32,026 nt of DNA from Bacteroidales bacterium (GCA_004552385.1 SFOL01000009.1:1-32026); one strand, 5' to 3'; counted from the first letter of the stretch, positions 16,322-24,800 are shown. Notes: generated from the letters alone by a model not told the origin. Translations and numbers: made by a program.

Positions 16322-16329
16322 CAAAAATA
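16322..16329 (-). promoter_or_regulatory. Putative -7 element of recG
   Basis: On the minus strand this reads TATTTTTG, matching TAnnTTTG, about 56 bp upstream of the recG ATG. It is only 2 bp from the rightward -7 element at 16312-16319, so the two promoters would overlap face to face. No -33 element was found. Confidence 0.4.
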
Positions 16330-16344
16330 TAGAAAAAATCAAAG

Positions 16345-17853
16345 ATGCGGAAATCTATCGTCTCGCTGCTCGCTCTCGCTCTTTCGCTTATTTCTGCCAT
16401 TGTGGCCGGGGCCCAGACGGGGGCGCGCCCAGACCTTGAGAAGGTTGGGCGGATGACGGACGACTTTCTCTCCTCGCCCGACGTGCGCAAGTTGTCGCAC
16501 GACGCTCCTCTGTGGGCCGAAGCCGTTGAGAGCTATCTCGCCGTGGCTTCCGACTCGGCGGTAGACGCTTTCCGCCCCGCTTCCTTGTCGCGCTTCGACA
16601 TGGCGGACGGCACTGTGGCGTGGTGCGCATTGTGGAGCCGCGCCGGTAGTTGCCGTCTCGTCTGGTTCGCAGTCTCCAAGGCGTGGACGCCAGCCTCGGG
16701 CATGGCGGATTTCGAGCTGAGGCACGCGGGGGCGTTTGTTGATGACATAGGCGGGGGCGACTCGCTGCTCTCAGTCTCGCTTCTGGCGAGTGAGGGGCTC
16801 GAGGGGATCGCCGTGCGCAAGGGCGGGACTTCTTCGCCAGTCACGCAATTCGTGGTCCCGGATGTGGCCTCGCGTCTTGCTCTGCGAACTCTTACGTCAC
16901 TGTCAAAGTCTGATGATGACAAGCAGGCTGCCGAGTCGTTTGTGCGTGACAGGCTCTCGAATGCCAACGACGCGCTGTCGGCCGACCTCTCCGGCTTCCC
17001 CGAGGTCACCTTTTGCGACTCGCCCGATGGCGTCTTGCGGACGGTCACATACATGGTGTCGTCTGCCGATTTCTCGTCGCATTGCGGTGGCTGGGTCGTG
17101 ACCCGCCGTAGGAAGGGTGACGCCTCCGTCAGTCTGCTCTCCGACGCCACAAGCCGCATAGGCCAGCCCGAGCAGGCCACTCTTAACCCCTCTTCGTGGT
17201 ATGGCGCCATATATTCCGACATTATCCAGTTCCGCTATGACAGGACTGACTATTACGCCCTTGTCGGGTTTAAAGGGGCTTCGCCTCTCATCAAGACGAG
17301 GGTCCTCGATGTCGCGTCAGTGAGCCGCGACGGAGATGTCGTTTTCGGAGCTAAGGTCTTTGTCCACCCAAAAATGACATACAGGCGCCGCGTCTTCCAA
17401 TACTCGGCCAAGGCCAGCATGCAAATTCATTATGACGAGAAGTCGCACATCATAGTTATGGACCACCTTGAGCCGACTCAGAGGCTCATGGTCGGGCACA
17501 CCGAGTTCTACGGGCCCGACTTGAGCTATGACGCCTATGTGCTCACCGACGATGGTTGGCAGTTTCAGCAAGACATACAAGTGACGGAGGAGGACGGAGC
17601 GACGCCCAATGAGGATGACGGTGAGTCTCCAAGCGATGATTTTGAGCCCGCTGCCCGCCGCCAACCCAACCGCCGAGCTATTAACGCGGGTTCGCAACAG
17701 CCTTTCGTCTCCCGCCAGACAAGGACGTCCGGCTCAAGCTCATGGAGCGGCAGGAGCAGCCAGAGCTCGCGGCGGAACAAGTCATCGTCAGCATCCTCGT
17801 GGTTCGACAAGGGCAAGGGCAACAGCGCCCCGAATATACGCGGAAGGCGGTAG
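16345..17853 (+). CDS. Secreted Bacteroidota protein of unknown function with Ser/Arg-rich tail
   Basis: A 502-residue protein. Residues 1-23 form a signal peptide ending GAQ. Residues about 25-410 look like a folded, mostly beta domain with no catalytic motif that I recognise; a conserved-looking stretch near the end reads RRVFQYSAKASMQIHYD, then IVMDHLEPTQRLM, FYGPDLSYDAYVLTDDGW. I recall similar segments in uncharacterised Bacteroidales proteins but cannot name a family. Residues 414-435 are strongly acidic, and 438-502 are Ser/Arg/Asn/Gly-rich and basic, probably disordered. It has its own promoter (16288-16319) and no operon partner. It ends 24 bp before the convergent AraC gene with no hairpin between them. 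Function unknown. Confidence 0.85.
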   Translation: MRKSIVSLLALALSLISAIVAGAQTGARPDLEKVGRMTDDFLSSPDVRKLSHDAPLWAEAVESYLAVASDSAVDAFRPASLSRFDMADGTVAWCALWSRAGSCRLVWFAVSKAWTPASGMADFELRHAGAFVDDIGGGDSLLSVSLLASEGLEGIAVRKGGTSSPVTQFVVPDVASRLALRTLTSLSKSDDDKQAAESFVRDRLSNANDALSADLSGFPEVTFCDSPDGVLRTVTYMVSSADFSSHCGGWVVTRRRKGDASVSLLSDATSRIGQPEQATLNPSSWYGAIYSDIIQFRYDRTDYYALVGFKGASPLIKTRVLDVASVSRDGDVVFGAKVFVHPKMTYRRRVFQYSAKASMQIHYDEKSHIIVMDHLEPTQRLMVGHTEFYGPDLSYDAYVLTDDGWQFQQDIQVTEEDGATPNEDDGESPSDDFEPAARRQPNRRAINAGSQQPFVSRQTRTSGSSSWSGRSSQSSRRNKSSSASSWFDKGKGNSAPNIRGRR

Positions 17854-17877
17854 CCGCGGACCTCCCCGTCGCACCCG

Positions 17878-18768
17878 TCAGTTCGCCGAGTCGCGCCTGA
17901 ACTGGTTGGGGTTCACCCCAACATGCTGTTTGAAAAATTTGCCGAATGCGGATTGCGACGGGAAGTTGAGTTTGCTCGCCACCTGCTGCACGCTCAGGTC
18001 TGAAAAACGTAGCATCACTTTGGCCTCAGACACGGTGTGCTCGTTAATCCACTCTGCCGAACTGCGTCCGCTGCACGTCTTCACCATGTTCGACAAGTAG
18101 TTTGGCGTCAGCCCCATCTCGTTGGCATAGTACGATGCGCTCCGTTTCGTACCGTGGTGTGCCGCCACGAGTTCCATGAACCTCTCGAATATCTGCTCCG
18201 AACGTAAAGGCTTGCGGGCCGGCATTGCCGCCTGACCGCTGCTCTGCGCAGCCCTCACCATCAGCCTGCCGAGCATCTGTATCAGGCCGTCCATTATTGC
18301 GTCCTGCCCAGGTCGGGAGTCCTCTATGTTTCTCTCTATCAGGTTGAACAAGTCGGCAAACGACGCCACGTCGCCCTCTGAGATGTGAGCCACGGCGTTG
18401 CTCTTCACGCCCATGTATAAGCTGAGTTTCTGGCTCAGGTCCAAGTGCAGCTTGTCCAGGTAGGAGTAAGACGCCATAGCGGCCAGGGCTCTGAATGATG
18501 TGCAAGGATCTGCCTGTATCGTGCTGCTGTTGAAGTTAACCAGCATGTCGCCTGCCGTCAGGCGATAGGGCTTTATGTCCACGTTGCATGTGACGCAGCC
18601 GTCCAGGCATACGAACACTACCACGCCGTCTATGCGGCACGGGTTTTTGAAGATGCTGAGGTGGTCTATGTTGTTTGATATGGCCAGTTCCTCGCCGTAC
18701 GTCTTAACGTCGCTGAAGTTCAGCTCCTTTATCCGGGCAATCGAGATGTTGTCAAGTCCCTCGTTCAT
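17878..18768 (-). CDS. AraC-family transcriptional regulator
   Basis: A 296-residue regulator. Residues about 35-90 resemble a cupin-like sensor region and contain several cysteines (Cys44, 54, 58, 61 and 89). The middle is helical. The C-terminal AraC DNA-binding domain covers about 192-292: ASYYANEMGLTPNYLSNMVK forms the first helix-turn-helix and SVQQVASKLNFPSQSAFGKF the second, followed by the family end motif VGVNPNQFRR. It is divergent from the HlyD/ABC-2 efflux genes with 202 bp between start codons, so regulation of that set is likely. The ligand is unknown; the cysteine-rich N-terminus could be redox- or metal-sensitive, but that is only a suggestion. Confidence 0.93.
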   Translation of the reverse strand: MNEGLDNISIARIKELNFSDVKTYGEELAISNNIDHLSIFKNPCRIDGVVVFVCLDGCVTCNVDIKPYRLTAGDMLVNFNSSTIQADPCTSFRALAAMASYSYLDKLHLDLSQKLSLYMGVKSNAVAHISEGDVASFADLFNLIERNIEDSRPGQDAIMDGLIQMLGRLMVRAAQSSGQAAMPARKPLRSEQIFERFMELVAAHHGTKRSASYYANEMGLTPNYLSNMVKTCSGRSSAEWINEHTVSEAKVMLRFSDLSVQQVASKLNFPSQSAFGKFFKQHVGVNPNQFRRDSAN

Positions 18769-18814
18769 CGTCTTGGCGTTGCGTCTCCTTATTATGTTTT
18801 CCTTCAGGTGGATG

Positions 18815-18830
18815 GGCGTGGGTCCACGCC
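18815..18830. repeat. Near-perfect palindrome in the AraC-efflux intergenic region
   Basis: Arms GGCGTGG (18815-18821) and CCACGCC (18824-18830) are perfect complements around a 2-nt centre. It lies at the predicted 5' end of the AraC transcript, just after its -7 element, so it could be an operator or an mRNA 5' hairpin. Confidence 0.5.
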
Positions 18831-18841
18831 ACCGCTTATCG

Positions 18842-18849
18842 CAAAATTA
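18842..18849 (-). promoter_or_regulatory. Putative -7 element of the AraC regulator gene
   Basis: On the minus strand this reads TAATTTTG, matching TAnnTTTG, 73 bp upstream of the start codon. A CAAA at 18865-18868 (TTTG on the minus strand) is only 15 bp away, short of the usual -33 spacing. Confidence 0.4.
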
Positions 18850-18874
18850 GACAATATTCCCTCGCAAAACTCCA

Positions 18875-18890
18875 ATTAATGATACTTAAT
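18875..18890. repeat. TTAAT repeats beside the efflux promoter (operator candidate)
   Basis: TTAAT occurs at 18876-18880 and 18886-18890, exactly 10 bp apart on the same face of the helix; the first copy also forms an inverted ATTAA/TTAAT pair with the second. The pair ends 2 bp before the -33 element of the HlyD gene, a typical activator position for an AraC-type regulator. Confidence 0.35.
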
Positions 18891-18892
18891 CA

Positions 18893-18924
18893 CTTGTTTA
18901 GCACGACAATGTTTTCGTAATTTG
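18893..18924 (+). promoter_or_regulatory. Putative promoter of the HlyD/ABC-2 efflux genes
   Basis: CTTG (18893-18896) is followed after 20 bp by GTAATTTG (18917-18924), which keeps the TTTG half of the -7 consensus but not the leading TA. The weak -7 fits a promoter needing an activator. Transcription would begin near 18931, leaving about 40 nt of leader. Confidence 0.4.
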
Positions 18925-18970
18925 CACCCCGATAAAAAACCGTAAGCTTATCATTTTAAGGTTTGAGAAA

Positions 18971-19963
18971 ATGAAAAAGAAGGTAAATGTTACAATAGTC
19001 TTCGCAATAGTCCTCCTTTGCATCATCGCGGCTGTAATCATCGTCGGGGTCTGCCAGCCGGAGCGTGTCGAGACCATCCAGGGCGAGGCTGAGATGACCG
19101 ACTACAGGGTCAGCAGCAAGGTGCCGGGCCGAGTCAAGGAGATCCGTGTCGAGGAGGGCGACTTCGTCCATGCCGGCGACACTCTTGTGATTCTCGAGGC
19201 TCCCGACATAATGGCAAAATACGGCCAGGCGAGCGCCGCACTCGCTGCTGCCCAGGCTGTGGAGGACAAGGCCAACGCAGGAGCGCGCTCCGAGCAGATT
19301 CAGGGCGCCTACGAAATGTGGCAGAAAGCCATAGCGGGGCTCGATGTGGCACAGAAGACCTACGACCGCGTCCTGGCTCTCTATAATGACAGCGTGGTCT
19401 CGGCTCAGAAGCATGACGAGGCTCTTGCCCAGCTCAACGCCTATAAGGCCACCGAGCGAGCCGCCAAAAGCCAATATGACATGGCAGTGAACGGAGCCCA
19501 GAGGCAAGACAAGGATGCGGCCAGGGCTCAGGTAAGCCGAGCGCAGGGCGCCGTAAACGAGGTTAACTCATATATAAAAGAGATGACCCTCACCGCGCTC
19601 GCCGATGGACAGGTCACCGAGATCTTCCCCGAGATCGGAGAGCTTGTCGGCACCGGCGCGCCACTGCTCAATGTGGCAATGACGGGCAAGGTCTGGTTCA
19701 CGTTCAACGTCCGCGAGGATCTCCTGCCGGGCCTGTCTGTCGGGACCGAGACCTGCGTCTACATCCCCGCGCTCGACAAGTCCATCAACGTCAAAATCAC
19801 AAAGATGAAGGACGTCGGCACCTATGCCATCTGGAAGGCCACGAAGGCTCTTGACCAGTATGACCTCAAGACCTTCGAGCTCAAGGCTGTCCCCGTGTCG
19901 CAAACCGACGCCCAGGGTGTCCGCGAGGGCATGTCCGCCATAATCAGCAAGACTGAGGAGTAG
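18971..19963 (+). CDS. HlyD-family membrane fusion (periplasmic adaptor) protein
   Basis: A 330-residue adaptor anchored in the inner membrane by one N-terminal helix (about 7-27). A lipoyl-like half motif SSKVPGRVKEIRVEEGDFVHAGDTL (first part at about 45-60) is followed by an Ala/Gln/Lys-rich coiled-coil hairpin (about 75-190), then the second half ALADGQVTEIFPEIGELV and a beta-barrel (GKVWFTFNVREDLL). Such adaptors link inner-membrane exporters to an outer-membrane channel. It is the first gene of a rightward set, 4 bp before the first ABC-2 permease, and is divergent from the AraC regulator. Substrate unknown; YhiI/YbhG-type adaptors are the closest in layout. Confidence 0.92.
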   Translation: MKKKVNVTIVFAIVLLCIIAAVIIVGVCQPERVETIQGEAEMTDYRVSSKVPGRVKEIRVEEGDFVHAGDTLVILEAPDIMAKYGQASAALAAAQAVEDKANAGARSEQIQGAYEMWQKAIAGLDVAQKTYDRVLALYNDSVVSAQKHDEALAQLNAYKATERAAKSQYDMAVNGAQRQDKDAARAQVSRAQGAVNEVNSYIKEMTLTALADGQVTEIFPEIGELVGTGAPLLNVAMTGKVWFTFNVREDLLPGLSVGTETCVYIPALDKSINVKITKMKDVGTYAIWKATKALDQYDLKTFELKAVPVSQTDAQGVREGMSAIISKTEE

Positions 19964-19967
19964 GGCT

Positions 19968-21158
19968 ATGCTGGCGGTCTATAAAGACAGGTTCCTGCGC
20001 GTGCTCCGGATAGCCTGGCGCGAGATGGCGGCTTTCAAACGCAGGCCGCTGCTCATTTTCTGTATGCTTGTGGCGCCGCTCTTCGGCACCGTCTTCTTCG
20101 CCTCGCTGATGAGCGAGGGGCTGCCGTCGCAGCTGCCAACCGGCCTTGTCGACGAGGACGACACGCAGACCACGAGGAGCATAGTCCGCGTGCTCTCCGC
20201 CATGAAGACGACGAGACTCGACCACCGATATCACACTTTCTCCGAGGCTCGCGAGGCCATGCAGCGAGGTGACATATACGCCTTCTTCTACATTCCCGAC
20301 GGGACTACCGAGAAGGCTCTCGCCAGCCGACAGCCTTCAATATCGTTTTACACGAACGACTCCTACTACGTGGCCGGCGCGCTGCTGATGAAGGATCTGA
20401 AGGTGATATCCGAGATGGCCGGCCTGGCTGTCACCAAAGCGACCCTCCAAGCCAAGGGCGTGCCGGACAGTCAGATTATGGGCATCTTGCAACCGATCGT
20501 CATCGAGACTCATCCGTTGGGCAACCCTTACCTCAACTACGGAGTCCTGCTCAATAATCTCATCATGCCCGGCATCGTGATATTGCTCATTATGCTGACC
20601 ACCACATACACCATCGGGCTCGAATGGAAGATCGGAACGCAGCATTACCTGCTCAATGATTTAGCGGGTGGCTCAGTGCCTGTCGCGCTGTCGGGCAAGC
20701 TCTTGCCTCAGACTGTCATATACACGTTCGTCTTCTGCTTCATAGATGTCTACTTCTATAAGTTCATGAACTACCCGTGCCAGTGCGGTCTGCTCTCGAT
20801 GATGTTGCTCGGCTTTTTTGTCGTTCTCGCTGCCCAGGCCTTAGGCCTCACGCTCTACGGCATCTTTGTCGGCCAGATGCGAATGTCCATGTCGTCCGCC
20901 GCACTTTTGGGTGTCTTGTCCATCTCCATGGCGGGCTTCTCTTATCCGGTCCCGGCCATGACTCCGCTTTTGCAACACCTCTCGTGGATTTTTCCGCTCC
21001 GAAATTATTTCCTTATCTACGCCAACCAGTGCCTCAACGGATACCCGATAGTCTATGCGTGGAAGCCCGTGCTCGCGCTCTTGATAATTATGGCGTTGCC
21101 GTTCCTCTTTATCGGCCGCTACCGTAAGGCGTTCAACGAGAAGGCATACGTGCCTTAA
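19968..21158 (+). CDS. ABC-2 type transporter permease
   Basis: A 396-residue inner-membrane protein of the ABC-2 type. One membrane segment lies near residues 22-45 (RRPLLIFCMLVAPLFGTVFF). A large extracytoplasmic domain of about 150 residues follows (LVDEDDTQTTRSIVRVLSAM onwards), then five or so membrane segments from about 195 to 390, including PGIVILLIMLTTTYTIGLEW and the SMAGFSYPVPAMTPLLQHLSW motif typical of YhhJ/YbhR-like permeases. The ATG at 19968 follows the adaptor stop by 4 bp, and GGAG in the overlap region may be its ribosome-binding site. No ATP-binding cassette is encoded nearby. Confidence 0.9.
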   Translation: MLAVYKDRFLRVLRIAWREMAAFKRRPLLIFCMLVAPLFGTVFFASLMSEGLPSQLPTGLVDEDDTQTTRSIVRVLSAMKTTRLDHRYHTFSEAREAMQRGDIYAFFYIPDGTTEKALASRQPSISFYTNDSYYVAGALLMKDLKVISEMAGLAVTKATLQAKGVPDSQIMGILQPIVIETHPLGNPYLNYGVLLNNLIMPGIVILLIMLTTTYTIGLEWKIGTQHYLLNDLAGGSVPVALSGKLLPQTVIYTFVFCFIDVYFYKFMNYPCQCGLLSMMLLGFFVVLAAQALGLTLYGIFVGQMRMSMSSAALLGVLSISMAGFSYPVPAMTPLLQHLSWIFPLRNYFLIYANQCLNGYPIVYAWKPVLALLIIMALPFLFIGRYRKAFNEKAYVP

Positions 21159-21196
21159 CCTCGCTCTCGGCTTGCGCGTTAATCAGATTGCAGCTT

Positions 21197-22429
21197 ATGT
21201 CTCTTTTCTCTGATATTGTAAATGTGTGGTGGAACGAGGTCAAGCAGATGTTCTCCGACCTCGGTGTCATCATATTCATCATTGGTCTGCCGCTTGGCTA
21301 CCCGCTGCTTTACTATTACGTGTACAGCACCGAGGTGGCGAGGGATGTGCCTGTGGCGGTGGTCGATGAGAGCATGTCGGCCTTGTCTCGTGACTTTATC
21401 CGAAGGCTCGACGCAAGTCCCGAGGCCGCCGTGGTTGCCAAATGCGCCGATATGACCGAGGCGCAAGATCTCATGGCGCGTGGCGAGGTGTTCGGAGTCA
21501 TACGAGTGCCAAGATCGTTCTCCAAAGACCTGCAGCAGGGGCGTCAGACCCGCATCGGAGCCTACACCGACGTCAGCTCCATGATCTATTACAAGAGCAT
21601 CCTGTTGCCATGCAGCAACATCTCGCTCGCCATGAACAAGGAGATAAAAATAGTCGACATGGCGCAGCAGATGACGGATCGAGAGGTCGAGATTGCCAAG
21701 GCTCCCATTGACTATCAGCACGTTCAGCTCTTTAACCCGCAGGGTGGGTACGCCTCTTTCCTTATGCCGCCTATCCTTATGCTCATACTTCAGCAGGCCA
21801 TGGTCCTCGGCGTGGGCATGTCCATGGGGCGCATGCGCGAGCGCAACGGGGGGCTCGCGTTATATGCCGGCATGCCCGGCTATGATAATCCGTTGGCCAT
21901 CGTTGTTGGCAAGGTTTGCGCAATCTTCCCTGTATTCCTTGTCATGGCGATCTATATGTACCTGGCCGTGACGTGCGGTTTCTCTTTGCCTAACCTCACT
22001 CACTACTGGACCTGGATCGCTTTCATCGTGCCTTATCTCCTCGCCTGCACGTGTTTCAGCATAGTATGCTCTTTCCTGATCTATAGGCGCGAGGACTCCC
22101 TGCTGCTGTTCGTCTTCATGTCTGTTCCTCTTCTTTTCTTGTCTGGCGTTTCTTGGCCCTCGGTCAGCATTCCTGAGGTGTGGAAGTTCGTCAGCTGGAT
22201 CTTCCCGTCCACGTTCGGCCTCAACGCCCACATTAAAATCAGCTCGCTCGGGGCTGACTTGGCAACTGTAGGTTATGAGATATCGTGCATCTGGGTTCAG
22301 CTGGCTGCTTATTTCGCGCTCGCTTGCATCTTGCAGAGGTTCCAAAAGACTCATGCCGACAAGTTCAAAAAACCGAGTGCCGCCATTGAACGTTTAATGC
22401 CCGCCGAAGAAAAAGACGTTAAACGGTAG
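21197..22429 (+). CDS. ABC-2 type transporter permease, second copy
   Basis: A 410-residue protein with the same layout as its upstream neighbour: an N-terminal membrane segment (about 22-42), a periplasmic domain (VAVVDESMSALSRDFIRRLD onwards), then a cluster of membrane segments containing LMPPILMLILQQAMVLGVGM, and LFLSGVSWPSVSIPEVWKF. The pair probably forms a heterodimer. I chose the ATG at 21197; a TTG at 21188 would add three residues. It starts 38 bp after the first permease and ends 87 bp before a hairpin terminator. It is the last gene of the set. Confidence 0.9.
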   Translation: MSLFSDIVNVWWNEVKQMFSDLGVIIFIIGLPLGYPLLYYYVYSTEVARDVPVAVVDESMSALSRDFIRRLDASPEAAVVAKCADMTEAQDLMARGEVFGVIRVPRSFSKDLQQGRQTRIGAYTDVSSMIYYKSILLPCSNISLAMNKEIKIVDMAQQMTDREVEIAKAPIDYQHVQLFNPQGGYASFLMPPILMLILQQAMVLGVGMSMGRMRERNGGLALYAGMPGYDNPLAIVVGKVCAIFPVFLVMAIYMYLAVTCGFSLPNLTHYWTWIAFIVPYLLACTCFSIVCSFLIYRREDSLLLFVFMSVPLLFLSGVSWPSVSIPEVWKFVSWIFPSTFGLNAHIKISSLGADLATVGYEISCIWVQLAAYFALACILQRFQKTHADKFKKPSAAIERLMPAEEKDVKR

Positions 22430-22515
22430 CCCTCTGCATTGCGAGGACATGAATGCGTCGGGCGTGATTACCAACCCTCACCATTGGCGGATATTTCCCG
22501 ATGTTAATTATCCCG

Positions 22516-22549
22516 AAACGTCACACGAAAAGAACTCGTGTGGCGTTTT
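22516..22549 (+). terminator. Rho-independent terminator of the efflux genes
   Basis: A 13-bp stem with one G-U pair (22516-22528 with 22536-22548) encloses a 7-nt loop and ends in TTTT. Being flanked by AAA on the left and TTTT on the right it could act in both directions. Confidence 0.75.
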
Positions 22550-22838
22550 CTCTACGTAACGGTCGAGCCTGTCTAATCCCGATGGCGTTGATGATCGAGG
22601 TGTGATATCCGTTCTGAAAAACGCATCCCGTCTGTTCTGAATTTTGCCGGGGCGGGTGCTTTCCACATGCGACTCCAGGTGAACTTTGACACAATATAAA
22701 GCATGGCCGCGTATGCGCATGGTGGCTTAGAGGCGCGGCCCATCCTTGTGTGTTCCTGTCGCAACGTTTGTCTCGGGCTTACAAGTGGCGGGATGAGTGT
22801 CTACACTTAAGCGGCCTCGCCTTAAACATTATTTTTAT

Positions 22839-22846
22839 TAACTTTA
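22839..22846 (+). promoter_or_regulatory. Possible -7 element of the LRR gene
   Basis: TAACTTTA matches TAnnTTTG at all but the last position. It would place transcription start within a base or two of the ATG at 22854, giving an almost leaderless mRNA, so either the start codon or this element may be wrong. Confidence 0.25.
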
Positions 22847-22853
22847 CGGTGCT

Positions 22854-24800
22854 ATGTGCAAGACGAAATTCTCTCTTTATGTGCAGTCTGTTTTGGCTGC
22901 GATACTTCTCGTCTCCGTCATCGCTCCGACGGGGGCGTTTGCGCGCCGGCGCAAAGGACCTGTTTATGATAATATCCTCGACTTCGGCTCTTGCGGCCGA
23001 CATCTGTTCTGGAAATACGAGAACGGCGTGTTGAAAGTGCGCGGATTTGGCCCGATGGACAATTACGCCAACGCGTCCGAGGTGCCATACGCCCCGTTCG
23101 CGCCCTACATCACCCAGGTGCAACTGTCCGACAGCGTCACAAGCATTGGCGCAAACGCCTTCGCCCAGTGCCTCAATTTGCAGTCCATCAACATACCGCG
23201 CTACGTCAACCGTATTGGCAAACGTGCTTTCGCCAATTGCGTCAATCTGCAACAAATAGCGGTCTCTTCTTATGTTGACCAGATTGGAGATTTTGCGTTC
23301 CACAGGTGCAAGCAGTTCACGTCCGCGCCCATTACTCCCAAGATCCGTAAAATCGGAGTATCCTGTTTCCAGGGCTGCTCTGGCATCACCGATGTTGACC
23401 TGCCCAGGAGCGTCACCTCAGTCGGCGACCTTGCCTTCGCGGGGTGCTCATCCTTACGATCCATCAGCATCCCATCAACCGTCGGCTTTTTATCACGCTC
23501 CGCACTCTCGGACTGCCCGTCGCTTGAATCCATAACGGTCGAGCAGGGCAACGAGAGCTATGAGACGATCTCAGGAGTCCTTTACACCAAAGACGGAGTC
23601 ATGCTGATGCTCTATCCGGCCTTGCTCCAAGGCGATACTTATGAGATCAAGGAGGGTACTCGCCAAGTGGCGCAGGGGGCTTTTTATGCGGCAAAGTACT
23701 TGCGCGAGATTACATTTCCCCAAGGGCTCGACAGCATCGGCAACGGGGCTTTCACCAATTGCGAGTCGCTCTACAAGCTGACAATCTACGAGCCGTTTGA
23801 GAAGTTCGGGGTGAAGGTGTTTTCCAACTGCCCTAACATATCTGAGATTCACATCACCTCGACGGGAGAGGCCTACGCTCTTCAAGACGGGGCGCGACTG
23901 TCCATTGACCGCAAGCAGCTCCTGCTCTATCCCGCCAACCGTAAGGCCGATAAGTTCGTAGTGCCCGAGGGCGTCGAGGCCATTGGGCCCAAGGCTTTCG
24001 CGGGTAACAAGGATCTCGTCTCTGTCAAGCTGCCGGAGACGCTCCGCTCCATCGGCGTCGGAGCTTTTCACAAATGCTCCAATCTCAAGTCGGTTGACAT
24101 CCCCGCACTTGTTGACACCATCAGCCGCGGGGCTTTCTCCGAATGTACGTCTCTCCGTTCCGTATCTTTCCCCGACTCTCTTACCGTCATTGACGCCTAC
24201 GCGTTCTACAAGTGCACTAATCTGCGCAAGGTCCAGCTGCCTGAACATCTTAAGAACATCGGGTCCCGCGCTTTCGAGGGGTGCACAAGCATAGAGGCCA
24301 TCACTTTCCCCGAGGAGCTTGAATGGGTCGCCGGCAGCTCTTTCGCAGGCTGCACGTCGCTCTCTTCCGTCTATTTCAATGACGTGCTCGACTCCATTGG
24401 CAACTACGCCTTCCAAGGCTGCACGGCCCTTCTCGCGGCTGATATGCCGGTCGGGCTTAAGAAGATTGGGATGGGCGTGTTCCAAAATTGCCATAGCCTG
24501 ACGTCTGCCACGCTTGGTGATCAGATCAAAGAACTGCCTTTCGCTCTTTTCAACGACTGTTACCATCTGCAAGACCTCGTCATCCTCTACGCCGGCGTGC
24601 CCAAGTTCGGGCTTAAAGCTCTCAATGAGCCTCAGCACTTCAAGCAGGTGACGCTTCACGTCGATGTCGACCAGCTCGCTAATTTCAAGAAAGACATTCT
24701 TTGGGGCAAGTTCGAGAGTTTTGAGACGTTCTCGTTCAAGGAGACGCAACCGCAAGAGCCCGAAAAGACGGCAGAGCCTGTAGATGATGAAGAAGAGTAG
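22854..24800 (+). CDS. BspA-like leucine-rich-repeat (LRR_5) secreted protein
   Basis: A 648-residue protein. Residues 1-29 form a signal peptide (MCKTKFSLYVQSVLAAILLV, ending GAFA). From about residue 45 to 600 it is built of LRR_5 units of about 23 residues with the pattern SIGxxAFxxCxxLxxIxIPxxV, for example GANAFAQCLNLQSINIP and IGKRAFANCVNLQQIAV. One island (about 225-265) has the EQGNESYETISGVLYTKDG turn common in BspA proteins. The tail is acidic (EPEKTAEPVDDEEE) with no lipobox, membrane anchor or type IX sorting domain. BspA relatives bind host matrix proteins and other bacteria; that role here is inference. The stop overlaps the mtgA start by 17 bp. Confidence 0.9.
   Translation: MCKTKFSLYVQSVLAAILLVSVIAPTGAFARRRKGPVYDNILDFGSCGRHLFWKYENGVLKVRGFGPMDNYANASEVPYAPFAPYITQVQLSDSVTSIGANAFAQCLNLQSINIPRYVNRIGKRAFANCVNLQQIAVSSYVDQIGDFAFHRCKQFTSAPITPKIRKIGVSCFQGCSGITDVDLPRSVTSVGDLAFAGCSSLRSISIPSTVGFLSRSALSDCPSLESITVEQGNESYETISGVLYTKDGVMLMLYPALLQGDTYEIKEGTRQVAQGAFYAAKYLREITFPQGLDSIGNGAFTNCESLYKLTIYEPFEKFGVKVFSNCPNISEIHITSTGEAYALQDGARLSIDRKQLLLYPANRKADKFVVPEGVEAIGPKAFAGNKDLVSVKLPETLRSIGVGAFHKCSNLKSVDIPALVDTISRGAFSECTSLRSVSFPDSLTVIDAYAFYKCTNLRKVQLPEHLKNIGSRAFEGCTSIEAITFPEELEWVAGSSFAGCTSLSSVYFNDVLDSIGNYAFQGCTALLAADMPVGLKKIGMGVFQNCHSLTSATLGDQIKELPFALFNDCYHLQDLVILYAGVPKFGLKALNEPQHFKQVTLHVDVDQLANFKKDILWGKFESFETFSFKETQPQEPEKTAEPVDDEEE

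Larger units (their letters stand above)
22430..22853. other. 424-bp intergenic region after the efflux genes
   Basis: Besides the terminator at 22516-22549 this region holds a 7-bp GC-rich inverted repeat (22705-22711 with 22734-22740) that lacks a T tract, two weak -7-like matches (22639-22646 and 22681-22688), and the putative promoter of the LRR gene. Short open frames here show no recognisable protein. I see no RNA gene with confidence. Confidence 0.5.

Noticed and set aside
22705..22740. Second terminator after the efflux genes
   Set aside because: The inverted repeat is short, the loop long, and no T tract follows.
22854..24800. Tandem repeats in the LRR gene as a DNA repeat or CRISPR-like array
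   Set aside because: The periodicity is at protein level (about 23 residues) with poor nucleotide identity, as expected for LRR_5.
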